Origin: MED-G20 sp038108155
GTDB lineage: Bacteria; Bacteroidota; Bacteroidia; Flavobacteriales_D; Parvicellaceae
Assembly: GCA_038108155.1 (NCBI GenBank)
Contig: JAYNHP010000007.1
Span: 1-64,000 of the forward strand
Direction of reading: 5' to 3'
Length of the DNA stretch: 64,000 nt
The position numbers were made by a program, and so were the translations under genes. The notes under the pieces are model-generated. The model saw only the letters and a list, made by a program, of their open reading frames with translations, did no database searches and was not told where the DNA came from. Below are positions 54,510 to 63,473 of this stretch, in pieces (position 1 is the stretch's first letter; each line of letters opens with the position of its first letter).

Positions 54510-55649
54510 TTATTTTCCTTTTAGAACAATAGATTTTATTTTATCCAACGTGTAATCAACTTCTTCAATAGTGTTGTATCTACAAAGCGAGAATCTTACA
54601 GTTTGAAAGTTTTCCAGTAAAGGAATTTCTGCCAGAACGTGAGAGCCTTTAGTTGACCCTGATGAACAAGCACTTCCACCAGAAGCAGCAATTCCAAATA
54701 TATCTAAACTAAATAACAACATAGAATTACAAATATCTTTGGGGAAGCCTACACTTAGCACGGTATACAAACTTTTATTTGGATCAGTTTCCCCATTAAT
54801 TATAATTCTGGAATCTATTTTATATAATTCTTCTATCATGTAATATTTAAGTTTTTCAACATGTTTTTGATGGCTTTCTAAATCCGAAAAAGCCAACTCC
54901 ATAGCTTTTGCCAATCCAATAATTCCATATAGATTTTCTGTTCCTCCTCTATGATTTCTTTCTTGAGATCCACCTGTTATAATTGGGTTTAAATGAAGAT
55001 TTTTATTAACATAAAGAAAACCTATACCTTTTGGACCATGAAATTTATGGGCAGAACAAACCAAAAAATCAATTTTTAACTTTTTGACATCAAACGAATA
55101 ATGACCCATTGTTTGAACGGTGTCAGAGTGAAAATATACATTTTCATATTTATTACACAGCAAAGAAACTTCTTCTATAGGCAGTAAAGTCCCAATTTCG
55201 TTATTTGCATGCATTAAGGAGACTAATGTTTTAACATCTTTTTTTAAAAGTTCTTTTAATTGCTCAATAGATGGATTTCCTTTTTTATCGGTTGTTAAAT
55301 AGACAACTTCTATGTTATGAGAGTCTTTTAAATTTTCCGCAGTATGTCCAACTGCATGGTGTTCAATTTTGGAGGTTATTATTCTTTTTACATTCAAATC
55401 TATAACCGCGCGTCTAATAGCCATATTATCAGCCTCAGTTCCACCTGAAGTGAAAATTATTTCGCTGTTATCGGCATTGATATAGTCAGCAATTTTTTTT
55501 CTGCTAATTTCTATAGCATTTTTGGTTTTTCTTCCAAAAGAGTGTGTGCTAGATGGATTTCCAAAATAAGTAGATAGATAAGGTTGGATTTCTGTAATAA
55601 CCTCTTTAGCAATTGATGTTGTGGCAGCGTTATCTAAGTAGACTTTCAT
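54510..55649 (-). CDS. cysteine desulfurase (NifS/IscS family)
   Basis: A pyridoxal-phosphate enzyme that releases sulfur from cysteine for FeS clusters or thio-tRNA. It has 379 residues from ATG 55649 (MKVYLDNAATTSIAKEV); four codons upstream are an unlikely extension. The PLP lysine lies in VCSAHKFHGPKGIGFLYV, and the active-site cysteine in GGSACSSGSTKGSHVL near residue 325. The longer loop (group I type) suits IscS/NifS. It lies between glmM and the MBL gene on the same strand. Confidence 0.92.
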   Translation of the reverse strand: MKVYLDNAATTSIAKEVITEIQPYLSTYFGNPSSTHSFGRKTKNAIEISRKKIADYINADNSEIIFTSGGTEADNMAIRRAVIDLNVKRIITSKIEHHAVGHTAENLKDSHNIEVVYLTTDKKGNPSIEQLKELLKKDVKTLVSLMHANNEIGTLLPIEEVSLLCNKYENVYFHSDTVQTMGHYSFDVKKLKIDFLVCSAHKFHGPKGIGFLYVNKNLHLNPIITGGSQERNHRGGTENLYGIIGLAKAMELAFSDLESHQKHVEKLKYYMIEELYKIDSRIIINGETDPNKSLYTVLSVGFPKDICNSMLLFSLDIFGIAASGGSACSSGSTKGSHVLAEIPLLENFQTVRFSLCRYNTIEEVDYTLDKIKSIVLKGK

Positions 55650-55667
55650 AATAATAATCAAATATAA

Positions 55668-57053
55668 TTAAATCAAACTTTTTAGTTCTTCAACAAATCT
55701 TTCGCCTAGATCGTGAGCAGATTTTTGATTTTGACTTTCTGCATAAATTCGAATAATTGGTTCAGTATTTGATTTTCTCATGTGGACCCATTCGTTCTCA
55801 AACTCTAATTTTAGACCATCAATTTTATTTTGCTTTACAGTTTTATATTTTTTAGAAATTTTCTCTAGTAGCAAGTCTATATTGGTGCTGCTTGTTAAAG
55901 CAAGTTTGTTTTTACTAATCGTGTATTGAGGAAATGAACTTTTAAGATCACTCATCTTTAATTTTTTATTTGCCAAATAGGTTAAAAATAAAGCTATCCC
56001 CACAAGAGCATCTCTTCCGTAGTGTAATTCGGGAAATATAACTCCTCCATTACCTTCTCCACCGATCACAGCATTTGTTTCTTTCATCATTTCAACAACG
56101 TTGACTTCTCCGACAGCAGAGGCATAATATTTACCACCATTTTTAATGGTTACATCAGCAAGAGCTCTTGTTGAAGATAAATTAGAAACACTATTTCCAG
56201 TTTTTTCACCTGTAATATGGTCTGCAACTGCAACTAAGGTATACTCCTCTCCAAAAACTTCTCCGTTTTCACAAACAAAAGCCAAGCGATCAACATCTGG
56301 ATCTACAACAATACCCAGATCTGCATTTTTTTCTTTTACCTTATTACTTAGGTCTACAAGGTGCTCAGCAAGAGGTTCTGGATTGTGAGGAAACTCTCCA
56401 TTTGGTGTACAATATATTTCAGTAATTTCTTTACATTTTAATGCTTTTAACAATTTAGGAATTACTATTCCACCAGTGCTATTAACTGCATCAATAACAA
56501 CAGAAAATTCAGCTTCTTTAATGGCATTAACATCTACATGATTAAGTTTCAAGACTTTATTAATGTGTTCATCAATATAATTATCCTTAAAAGTTACTAC
56601 GCCAAGTTCATCGACGCTAGCAAATGAAAATTGATTTTTTTCTATTACACTTAAGAGTTGTTTTCCATCTTTTTCACTTATAAATTCTCCTTTATTATTA
56701 AGAAGTTTTAGAGCATTCCATTGTTTTGGATTGTGACTAGCAGTTAAGATAATTCCTCCATCTGCATTTTCTAAAGGAATAGCAATCTCTACAGTTGGTG
56801 TGGTAGATAATCCAATATTTACTACATCAATACCCATTGCCTGAAGAGTACCAACACAAATATTTTCTACCATTTCACCTGAAAGTCTAGCATCTCTTCC
56901 TACAACAACTTTAAGTTTTTTGTTTAAATGGTTGGTCTTAAGCCAAGAACCATAAGCAGAAATTGATTCCACAATATCAACAGGTGTAAGATTTTGATTT
57001 GGATTACCTCCAATTGTTCCTCTTATTCCAGAAATAGATTTTATTAAAGTCAT
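55668..57053 (-). CDS. glmM: phosphoglucosamine mutase (alpha-D-phosphohexomutase)
   Basis: Converts glucosamine-6-phosphate to glucosamine-1-phosphate for peptidoglycan precursors. It has 461 residues. The phosphoserine loop is TASHNPKQWNALKL near residue 105, the metal site DPDVDRLAF, the sugar-binding loop GEGNGGVIFPE and the phosphate-binding MRKSNTEPIIRIYAE. Some Bacteroidota homologues are labelled phosphomannomutase; substrate choice is not provable here. It is the first gene of the glmM-desulfurase-MBL-trmD-rplS group, with a candidate promoter upstream. Confidence 0.9.
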   Translation of the reverse strand: MTLIKSISGIRGTIGGNPNQNLTPVDIVESISAYGSWLKTNHLNKKLKVVVGRDARLSGEMVENICVGTLQAMGIDVVNIGLSTTPTVEIAIPLENADGGIILTASHNPKQWNALKLLNNKGEFISEKDGKQLLSVIEKNQFSFASVDELGVVTFKDNYIDEHINKVLKLNHVDVNAIKEAEFSVVIDAVNSTGGIVIPKLLKALKCKEITEIYCTPNGEFPHNPEPLAEHLVDLSNKVKEKNADLGIVVDPDVDRLAFVCENGEVFGEEYTLVAVADHITGEKTGNSVSNLSSTRALADVTIKNGGKYYASAVGEVNVVEMMKETNAVIGGEGNGGVIFPELHYGRDALVGIALFLTYLANKKLKMSDLKSSFPQYTISKNKLALTSSTNIDLLLEKISKKYKTVKQNKIDGLKLEFENEWVHMRKSNTEPIIRIYAESQNQKSAHDLGERFVEELKSLI

Positions 57054-57075
57054 AGTAAATAAATTTTCATCGATT

Positions 57076-57108
57076 CGAAGATAAAATATTGAACCCTAAA
57101 TCATCAAT
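57076..57108 (-). promoter_or_regulatory. candidate promoter for glmM operon
   Basis: On the minus strand ATTG (57105-57108) is followed after 21 nt by TATCTTCG (57076-57083), close to the Bacteroidota pattern TTTG-N19-21-TAnnTTTG. It is a fair but not exact match, about 20 nt before the glmM ATG. Confidence 0.3.
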
Positions 57109-57159
57109 TATTTATTGATTTTTTCAATACATCTAACTTTATTTTTCAATATTATTTTT

Positions 57160-57191
57160 TTTGTTTAAAAAAGGTTTACTCATTATTTTTT
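57160..57191 (+). promoter_or_regulatory. candidate promoter for the TPR-comA-aroE-uvrB operon
   Basis: TTTG (57160-57163), a 20-nt spacer, then TATTTTTT (57184-57191), which matches TAnnTTTG except for the last base. It would start transcription about 20 nt before the TTG or 40 nt before the ATG of the TPR gene. The region is T-rich, so chance matches are possible. Confidence 0.35.
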
Positions 57192-57213
57192 CAAGAAAAT
57201 TTATAAGGTATAT

Positions 57214-58656
57214 TTGTTAGAAAGTGAAAATATTTATATGCTTTTAGATTCTAACCCTAATAATGACGCTGTTGAGAAGGTTGCTCTTTTCGAATCAATG
57301 ATTAAAGGTGAGACCTTCACTTTTTTTGATGTTGAAGACTTTGAACTTATCATAGAATATTATTTAGAACTTGATTTTAAAAAGAAAGCAAAAAAAGCGC
57401 TTGAGATTGCACTTGAACAATATCCTATTGATTTGGCACTTACATTAATTAAAATTGAATTTCTCAATTCATCTCAGAAGTTTGATGAATCTCTCAAGGC
57501 TTTAAATAATTTAAATAAATTTCACCCAAATAATATTGATGTTGTTCTTGGACTTGGTAGACTCTATTCACTTATGGAAAATAAACCAAATGCTATAAAA
57601 TATTTAAACCGTGCTCAAAGTCTTATCTCTGTTGATTCATCTTACAACGAATATTTACACGATTTGTCTTATGAGTATACCCAAATAGGAAAATTTGATT
57701 CTGCAATTAAAGTTTTAAAACAAATCTTAACTTTTAAACCAAATGACGAGACTGTTATGATGGAACTGGGTGTTGCCTACCATGAGTCTGGTAAATTTCA
57801 TGAATCTGTTAATTATTTTAAGGACGTGATAGATGACAATCCTTACAGTCACATAGCTTGGTTCAATCTAGCAACAATATACAATGTTAACGAAGACTGG
57901 AAGGAAGCAATTTTTGCTTATGAAATGTGTCTGGTAATTAATGAGAAATTTACTGCTGCTCATTACGGAAAAGCTAATAGTTTCATCCATTTAAAAGAAT
58001 ATCAAAAAGCGATTGATTCATTTAATGAGTCGTTTATTTATGATCGCCCTCACGCATATGCCTATTGTAGTATTGGCGAATGTTACGAGAAAATCGGAGA
58101 TTATTCAAAAGCACTTATGTTTTATGAAAAAAGTATAGAAATTGACGATTCTCTTCCAGAGTCGTGGTTAGGCATCGGTGTAGTTAGAGATTTAAATAAT
58201 CAACCTATTCAAGCAATAAAGTTTATTAAAAAAGCAATAGATTTAGATGTTGAAAATCCTGACTATTGGTACTTATATGCAGAAATTCTTACCAAACTCA
58301 ACAAATATTCTGAAGCAGAATTGGCCTTTAAAAAGGTAATCCAATTAGATCCTAAAAATATAGATGCGTGGATAGATTATTCCAATTTTCTTTTTGACAA
58401 TAGATCAAAGTCTACTGCGATTAATGAAGTTAAAAAAGCCATAAAATCCAACGGTAATAAAGAAGATCTAAAACTTAGACTTGTGGCAATGCAAATATCA
58501 ACTGGGAATTTATCAGAGGCCAAAAGCAGTCTTTCTGAAATGCAAAACTCAGATAAAAATACTTTCAAAAAACTAATTGACATTTATCCTGAAGTTTTAC
58601 AAGTTGAGGAGATGAATCAATTTTTTCAGCCCTACAAAGATAATCCCAACAAATGA
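57214..58656 (+). CDS. tetratricopeptide repeat protein
   Basis: A 480-residue soluble protein made of about ten TPR units from residue 60 to the end (for example AIKVLKQILTFKPNDETVMM, SEAELAFKKVIQLDPKNIDA). No signal peptide is seen, so it is probably cytoplasmic. The N-terminus (FTFFDVEDFELIIEYYLELD) resembles a Bacteroidota TPR family of unknown role. Start TTG 57214 is used; ATG 57238 is equally possible. Its stop overlaps the comA-like ATG (ATGA), a tight coupling that suggests it works with the sulfonate enzyme. Confidence 0.85.
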   Translation: MLESENIYMLLDSNPNNDAVEKVALFESMIKGETFTFFDVEDFELIIEYYLELDFKKKAKKALEIALEQYPIDLALTLIKIEFLNSSQKFDESLKALNNLNKFHPNNIDVVLGLGRLYSLMENKPNAIKYLNRAQSLISVDSSYNEYLHDLSYEYTQIGKFDSAIKVLKQILTFKPNDETVMMELGVAYHESGKFHESVNYFKDVIDDNPYSHIAWFNLATIYNVNEDWKEAIFAYEMCLVINEKFTAAHYGKANSFIHLKEYQKAIDSFNESFIYDRPHAYAYCSIGECYEKIGDYSKALMFYEKSIEIDDSLPESWLGIGVVRDLNNQPIQAIKFIKKAIDLDVENPDYWYLYAEILTKLNKYSEAELAFKKVIQLDPKNIDAWIDYSNFLFDNRSKSTAINEVKKAIKSNGNKEDLKLRLVAMQISTGNLSEAKSSLSEMQNSDKNTFKKLIDIYPEVLQVEEMNQFFQPYKDNPNK

Positions 58657-59435
58657 TATTATCTCATATTCCAGAAAGAACTACTAATCCTAGAGATACT
58701 GGCCTTACTATGATGATGGACAAGGGTTTAAGCACTAGACAGATGGAAGATTTCTTATCTACTAGTGCAAGCTATACCGATATTATAAAATTTGGATTTG
58801 GTACTTCAATAGTTTCTAATAATATCCAAGAAAAAATTTCTTTGATGAACCAAGTTGGTGTTAAGCCATATTTTGGTGGAACGATGTTTGAATTGTATTA
58901 TGCGAGAAATCAAGAAGAGGACTATTTCAAAATTGTAGATAATTTTGGTATTGAAACTATAGAAATTTCAGATGGATCAATAATCTTAGAACATGACGAA
59001 AAGTGTGAATTAATTTATAAATATTCTAAGAATTATACTGTATTGAGCGAAGTTGGCTCTAAAGAAGAAGGTATTTTAATAAGTCCTGCAAAATGGATTA
59101 AAATGATGTCAGAAGAACTAAAAGCTGGTTCATGGAAAGTTATTGCTGAGGGTAGAGAAAGCGGATCTGTAGGTATTTTTAGACCAAATGGGAAACCGCA
59201 TACTATGCTTATCAATATGATAATTTCTAAAATTGACCCTAATAAAATACTATGGGAGGCACCTTCAAAAAAGCAGCAGACTTGGTTTGTAAATTTATTT
59301 GATCAAAATGTTAATTTAGGAAATATATCTCCCACAGATGTTTTGCCTTTAGAAACACTAAGACAAGGGTTGAGAGGAGATACTTTCTTTAATTTCCTTC
59401 CAAAAGATATTATTAAAAAAAGAAAGCCAACGTAA
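58653..59435 (+). CDS. comA: phosphosulfolactate synthase (ComA-like)
   Basis: Members of this family add sulfite to phosphoenolpyruvate to give 2-phospho-3-sulfolactate, the first step of coenzyme M synthesis in methanogens. The 260-residue protein shows the family layout: PRDTGLTMMMDKGLSTRQ at the start, DIIKFGFGTSIV, PYFGGTMFELYYARNQ, IEISDGSI, VLSEVGSKE, VIAEGRESGSVGIF and ILWEAPSKKQQTWFV. Bacteroidota do not make coenzyme M, so the product must serve another purpose, perhaps sulfolactate or a sulfonate precursor. That role is inference. It overlaps the TPR gene by 4 nt. Confidence 0.88.
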   Translation: MILSHIPERTTNPRDTGLTMMMDKGLSTRQMEDFLSTSASYTDIIKFGFGTSIVSNNIQEKISLMNQVGVKPYFGGTMFELYYARNQEEDYFKIVDNFGIETIEISDGSIILEHDEKCELIYKYSKNYTVLSEVGSKEEGILISPAKWIKMMSEELKAGSWKVIAEGRESGSVGIFRPNGKPHTMLINMIISKIDPNKILWEAPSKKQQTWFVNLFDQNVNLGNISPTDVLPLETLRQGLRGDTFFNFLPKDIIKKRKPT

Positions 59436-59449
59436 TTTAATAACCTGAT

Positions 59450-59755
59450 ATGAATTTAAATAGAATTTCACCAAGCGATTTAGATTTGCTATTGCAAAAC
59501 AAATCAGAGTTTCTACTTATAGATATAAGAGAGAATTATGAACTAGAAATTGATGGAAAAGTAGATTATTCAATCCACATTCCACTTGGAGAGATAGTAG
59601 AAAGATTAAATGAACTTCCCACAGATCGTCCAGTTATTTTTCATTGTGGTTCTGGTAAAAGATCAGAAAGTATTTTAAATTTTTTAATATTAAATGATTT
59701 ATACAAGGAAAACTATCTCAATTTAGAGGGGGGGTACCAAGCAATTTCGATTTAA
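59450..59755 (+). CDS. single-domain rhodanese-like protein
   Basis: A 101-residue sulfurtransferase domain. The active-site loop is FHCGSGKRS with Cys66; FLLIDIRENYELEIDGKV and HIPLGEIVERLNEL are the usual upstream blocks. It could carry persulfide sulfur, and rhodaneses can release sulfite from thiosulfate. It stands 14 nt after the comA-like gene and shares one base with the DUF368 start (TAATG), so the three genes are expressed together. Confidence 0.92.
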   Translation: MNLNRISPSDLDLLLQNKSEFLLIDIRENYELEIDGKVDYSIHIPLGEIVERLNELPTDRPVIFHCGSGKRSESILNFLILNDLYKENYLNLEGGYQAISI

Positions 59756-60681
59756 TGAAACATTATTTAATTTTACTTCTTAAAGGTTTTGGAATGGGAG
59801 CAGCTAATGTTATTCCTGGGGTATCTGGTGGAACAATAGCCTTGGTAACAGGAATTTACGAGCAACTAATCAATTCCTTGAAATCCTTCAATCTCAGGGC
59901 TGTTAAACTTTTGTTTTCTGGAAACTTTAAGAACTTTATTGAACATACTCAACTGAAGTTTTTAGTTTCAGTTTTTTCTGGTACTGCATTAAGTATTGTT
60001 ACTTTGGCAAAAGTACTTGAATTCTTCTTTTCTAAAAACGAACAACTTGTTTGGTCTTTCTTTTTTGGTTTAATTATAGCTTCTATATACTACATAGGTA
60101 AGTTGGTGAAATCTTGGAATCTTTACTCGGTTATTTCTATATTTTTAGGAGTTTTTTTTGCTGCTTCTTTGGCATTTTTAAAACCCGTTAGCCAAGATGA
60201 TTCCTTTTATTACCTTCTAATTTGTGGAATAGTATCTGTTGCTAGTATGATACTCCCCGGTCTTTCAGGGTCTTATGTTTTAATTTTAATGGGCAATTAT
60301 CAGTTAATTATGCTTCAATCAGTTTCAGATCCTTTCTCAAATTTGAATATTTTAGTGCCGGTTATTTTAGGTGCCATTGTAGGTTTTTTGGGACTGTCTC
60401 ATGGAATAAGTTTTGTTCTTAAAAAATTTTACAACCCTACTATTTCATTATTAACTGGCTTTGTTATTGGTTCGTTATTAATTATTTGGCCTTGGAAAAT
60501 TCCTTTAGAAACTATTGTTGGAAGAGGGGGTGAGCTAAAAGTAGTATCCTACAGTTGGGTTTTTCCTGATTTTTTTCTTTCAGAAAATATTTTCTGTCTT
60601 ATTTTAATCTTCTTAGGAATTTTTATTGTTTGGTTGATTGAATATTTAGGTTCAAAAATTAATTCTAATCCTACCAATTGA
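59755..60681 (+). CDS. DUF368 family undecaprenyl-phosphate translocase (PopT-type)
   Basis: A 308-residue polytopic inner-membrane protein. The N-terminal KGFGMGAANVIPGVSGGTIALVTGIYE and the internal PGLSGSYVLILMGNY are the inverted repeat re-entrant motifs of DUF368. This family has been shown to recycle the lipid carrier undecaprenyl phosphate across the membrane, supporting cell-wall and polysaccharide synthesis. There are about eight hydrophobic segments. It is coupled to the rhodanese gene upstream and to aroE downstream (TTGA overlap). Confidence 0.92.
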   Translation: MKHYLILLLKGFGMGAANVIPGVSGGTIALVTGIYEQLINSLKSFNLRAVKLLFSGNFKNFIEHTQLKFLVSVFSGTALSIVTLAKVLEFFFSKNEQLVWSFFFGLIIASIYYIGKLVKSWNLYSVISIFLGVFFAASLAFLKPVSQDDSFYYLLICGIVSVASMILPGLSGSYVLILMGNYQLIMLQSVSDPFSNLNILVPVILGAIVGFLGLSHGISFVLKKFYNPTISLLTGFVIGSLLIIWPWKIPLETIVGRGGELKVVSYSWVFPDFFLSENIFCLILIFLGIFIVWLIEYLGSKINSNPTN

Positions 60682-61442
60682 GAAATTTTGGACTTATTGG
60701 TAAGAGTCTTGTCCATTCTTTCTCAAAGGATTATTTTAACAAGAAGTTTAAAGAAGAAAATATTGATGCTCTTTACTCCAATTTTGAATTAGATAATATT
60801 TCAAATTTAAAAGAATTATTTTCCGATTATAAACTTTCTGGACTTAATGTTACGATCCCATTTAAGCAAAAAGTAATTTCACAATTAGATTCTTTAGATG
60901 AAATATCTCAAGAAATTGATGCGGTAAACACTATCAAGCCATTTTTTAACAACAATAAACTAGTTTCTTTAAAAGGATATAATACTGATGTTTATGGTTT
61001 CCAGCAAATGGTAAAACCATATTTGAAATCTCACCATACCAAAGCTCTAATTTTAGGGACTGGAGGAGCCTCAAAAGCAGTTGCTTATGTATTTAATTCT
61101 TTAAATATTGAAGTTAATTTTATTTCTAGAAATAATTTTCCTTCGTTAAATAATTATTTCACTTGGAATCAATTAAATAGCCATATGGTTGCTGGACATT
61201 ATTTGATAATCAATACTACGCCTATTGGTATGTATCCTGATGTTGACCAAGAAATAATAATCTCTTACGATAATTTAACTTCAAAGCATTTAGTAATTGA
61301 TTTAATATACAATCCCGAGCAAACTCTTTTTTTAAAAAAATCGCTTTTAAAAAACGCTCAAATTCTCAATGGTTATCAAATGTTAGTTCATCAAGCACTT
61401 AAAGCTTGGGACATATGGGAATCGTCTAATATTATTAAGTAA
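60678..61442 (+). CDS. aroE: shikimate dehydrogenase
   Basis: Reduces 3-dehydroshikimate to shikimate with NADPH. It has 254 residues: FGLIGKSLVHSFSKDYFN at the N-terminus (shikimate-binding Ser pair), NVTIPFKQKV with the catalytic lysine, GYNTDVYGF, the Rossmann motif LILGTGGASKAV and NTTPIGMYP. GYQMLVHQALKAWDIW is the C-terminal substrate block. The start is TTG, overlapping the DUF368 stop. aroK at 8.6 kb is in a separate unit. Confidence 0.95.
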   Translation: MRNFGLIGKSLVHSFSKDYFNKKFKEENIDALYSNFELDNISNLKELFSDYKLSGLNVTIPFKQKVISQLDSLDEISQEIDAVNTIKPFFNNNKLVSLKGYNTDVYGFQQMVKPYLKSHHTKALILGTGGASKAVAYVFNSLNIEVNFISRNNFPSLNNYFTWNQLNSHMVAGHYLIINTTPIGMYPDVDQEIIISYDNLTSKHLVIDLIYNPEQTLFLKKSLLKNAQILNGYQMLVHQALKAWDIWESSNIIK

Positions 61443-61451
61443 TATTGAACC

Positions 61452-63473
61452 GTGAAATTTAATTTAAAATCAGATTTTTCTCCAACTGGTGACCAGCCAG
61501 AAGCTATTGCAGATTTAGTTCAAGGAATTAACGATGGAATTGCTGCACAAACGCTTTTAGGTGTTACTGGTTCAGGTAAAACTTTTACTATTGCCAATGT
61601 CATTGAAAAAGTAGAAAGACCTACACTAATTCTATCTCACAATAAAACACTTGCTGCACAGCTTTATCAAGAATTTAAAACCTTTTTCCCTGATAATGCA
61701 GTTGAATATTTCGTTTCATATTACGATTATTACCAACCTGAAGCTTATTTACCTTCATCGGATACATATATAGAAAAAGATCTTTCAATAAACGACGATA
61801 TTGAAAAACTACGTTTAAGTACTACAACTTCTTTACTATCGGGTAGAAAAGATGTTATAGTTGTTTCTTCAGTTTCTTGTATTTATGGGATAGGAAATCC
61901 AGTTAATTTTAGCAATAGTATAGTAACTATAGAAGTAGGTCAAAAAATAGCCAGAAATTTATTTCTAAGACAATTAGTTGACAATCTATATTCAAGAACT
62001 ACTACTGATTTAAAAAGAGGAAACTTTAGAGTTGTAGGTGATACTGTAGATATTCATTTAGCTTATGCTGATTTTGGAATTAGAATTACTTTTTGGGGAG
62101 ACGAAATTGATTCCATTGGAATTTTAGATTTGGTAAATAATAAAATTTTAGAGAATCAAGATCAGTATATTATATACCCTGCAAATATTTTTGTTACTGA
62201 TAAAGAAGATGTGAAAAGGTCTATTTTTCAAATTCAAGATGATTTAGTAAAGCAAATAGAGTTTTTCAACGAAATAGGAAAAAATTTAGAATCAAAAAGA
62301 ATCCAGAATAGGGTGGAGCTAGATTTAGAAATGATAAGAGAGCTAGGATACTGTTCAGGAATTGAAAATTACTCTAGATATTTTGATAATAGAAAGCCTG
62401 GAGACAGACCTTTTTGTCTTTTAGATTATTTTCCGGAAGATTTTCTAATGGTAATTGATGAATCTCATGTTACAATTTCTCAGATAAAAGCAATGTATGG
62501 TGGAGATAGATCGAGGAAAGTAAATTTAGTAGATTATGGTTTTAGACTTCCTGCAGCTTTGGACAATCGTCCTTTAAAATTTGAAGAGTTTGAACAAATT
62601 CATAACCAAATTATTTATGTAAGTGCCACACCTGCAGAATACGAACTTACAAAGTGTGATGGAATTGTTACAGAACAACTTATAAGACCAACAGGTTTAC
62701 TAGACCCTGAGATAACAGTAAAACCGAAATTAAATCAAGTAGATGATCTTTTAGAAGAAATACGAAAAGTAGTTGAGGATGAAAATAGAGTACTGGTAAC
62801 TACTCTCACCAAGAGAATGGCAGAAGAGCTAGACAAGTATTTTGCAAAAATTGGAATTAGATCTAGGTATATTCATTCGGATGTAGATACATTAGAAAGA
62901 GTAGAAATCTTACAAGATTTAAGAAAAGGTATTTTTGATGTGCTTATTGGTGTAAATTTACTAAGAGAAGGCTTGGATTTGCCAGAGGTATCACTAGTCG
63001 CTATTTTGGATGCAGATAATGAAGGATTTTTAAGATCGGAAAGATCTTTAGTTCAAACTGTTGGTAGAGCGGCAAGAAACATCAATGGCCGCGTTATTAT
63101 GTATGCAGATAAAATAACTAAAGCAATGGAAATTACTATTAACGAAACTAATAGGAGAAGAGAAAAGCAGAGCAATTACAACAGGTTAAATGGTATTGTG
63201 CCTACCCAAATTATTAAATCCAACGAAAACGATCTTCTTATTGGTAGAGTTAGTGAAAAAGAAGAAATAAACGAGTTAGTTATTTCAAGTAATCCTTCAG
63301 TTCAAGACCCTGTTGTAGAGAATATGGGGAGAGTTGAGTTGGAGAAAAGTATAGAAAATATTAAAAAGCAGATGGAGAGAGAAGCTAAGAAAGAAAACTT
63401 CATGCAGGCAGCAGTACTAAGAGACGAACTCTTTAAATTTAAAAAAATACTTCTTGATAAATTTGACGATTAA
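61452..63473 (+). CDS. uvrB: excinuclease ABC subunit UvrB
   Basis: The damage-verification helicase-like subunit of nucleotide excision repair. It has 673 residues: Walker A GVTGSGKT at 37-44, the beta-hairpin region YYDYYQPEAYLPSSDTYIEKD, the DEAD-type VIDESHVTISQ, helicase motifs LVTTLTKRMAEELDKYF and REGLDLPEVSLVAILDADNEGFLRS, and a C-terminal UVR domain (ENFMQAAVLRDELFKFKK). The start is GTG 61452, 9 nt after aroE. Its end overlaps the convergent last gene by 4 nt. Confidence 0.97.
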   Translation: MKFNLKSDFSPTGDQPEAIADLVQGINDGIAAQTLLGVTGSGKTFTIANVIEKVERPTLILSHNKTLAAQLYQEFKTFFPDNAVEYFVSYYDYYQPEAYLPSSDTYIEKDLSINDDIEKLRLSTTTSLLSGRKDVIVVSSVSCIYGIGNPVNFSNSIVTIEVGQKIARNLFLRQLVDNLYSRTTTDLKRGNFRVVGDTVDIHLAYADFGIRITFWGDEIDSIGILDLVNNKILENQDQYIIYPANIFVTDKEDVKRSIFQIQDDLVKQIEFFNEIGKNLESKRIQNRVELDLEMIRELGYCSGIENYSRYFDNRKPGDRPFCLLDYFPEDFLMVIDESHVTISQIKAMYGGDRSRKVNLVDYGFRLPAALDNRPLKFEEFEQIHNQIIYVSATPAEYELTKCDGIVTEQLIRPTGLLDPEITVKPKLNQVDDLLEEIRKVVEDENRVLVTTLTKRMAEELDKYFAKIGIRSRYIHSDVDTLERVEILQDLRKGIFDVLIGVNLLREGLDLPEVSLVAILDADNEGFLRSERSLVQTVGRAARNINGRVIMYADKITKAMEITINETNRRREKQSNYNRLNGIVPTQIIKSNENDLLIGRVSEKEEINELVISSNPSVQDPVVENMGRVELEKSIENIKKQMEREAKKENFMQAAVLRDELFKFKKILLDKFDD

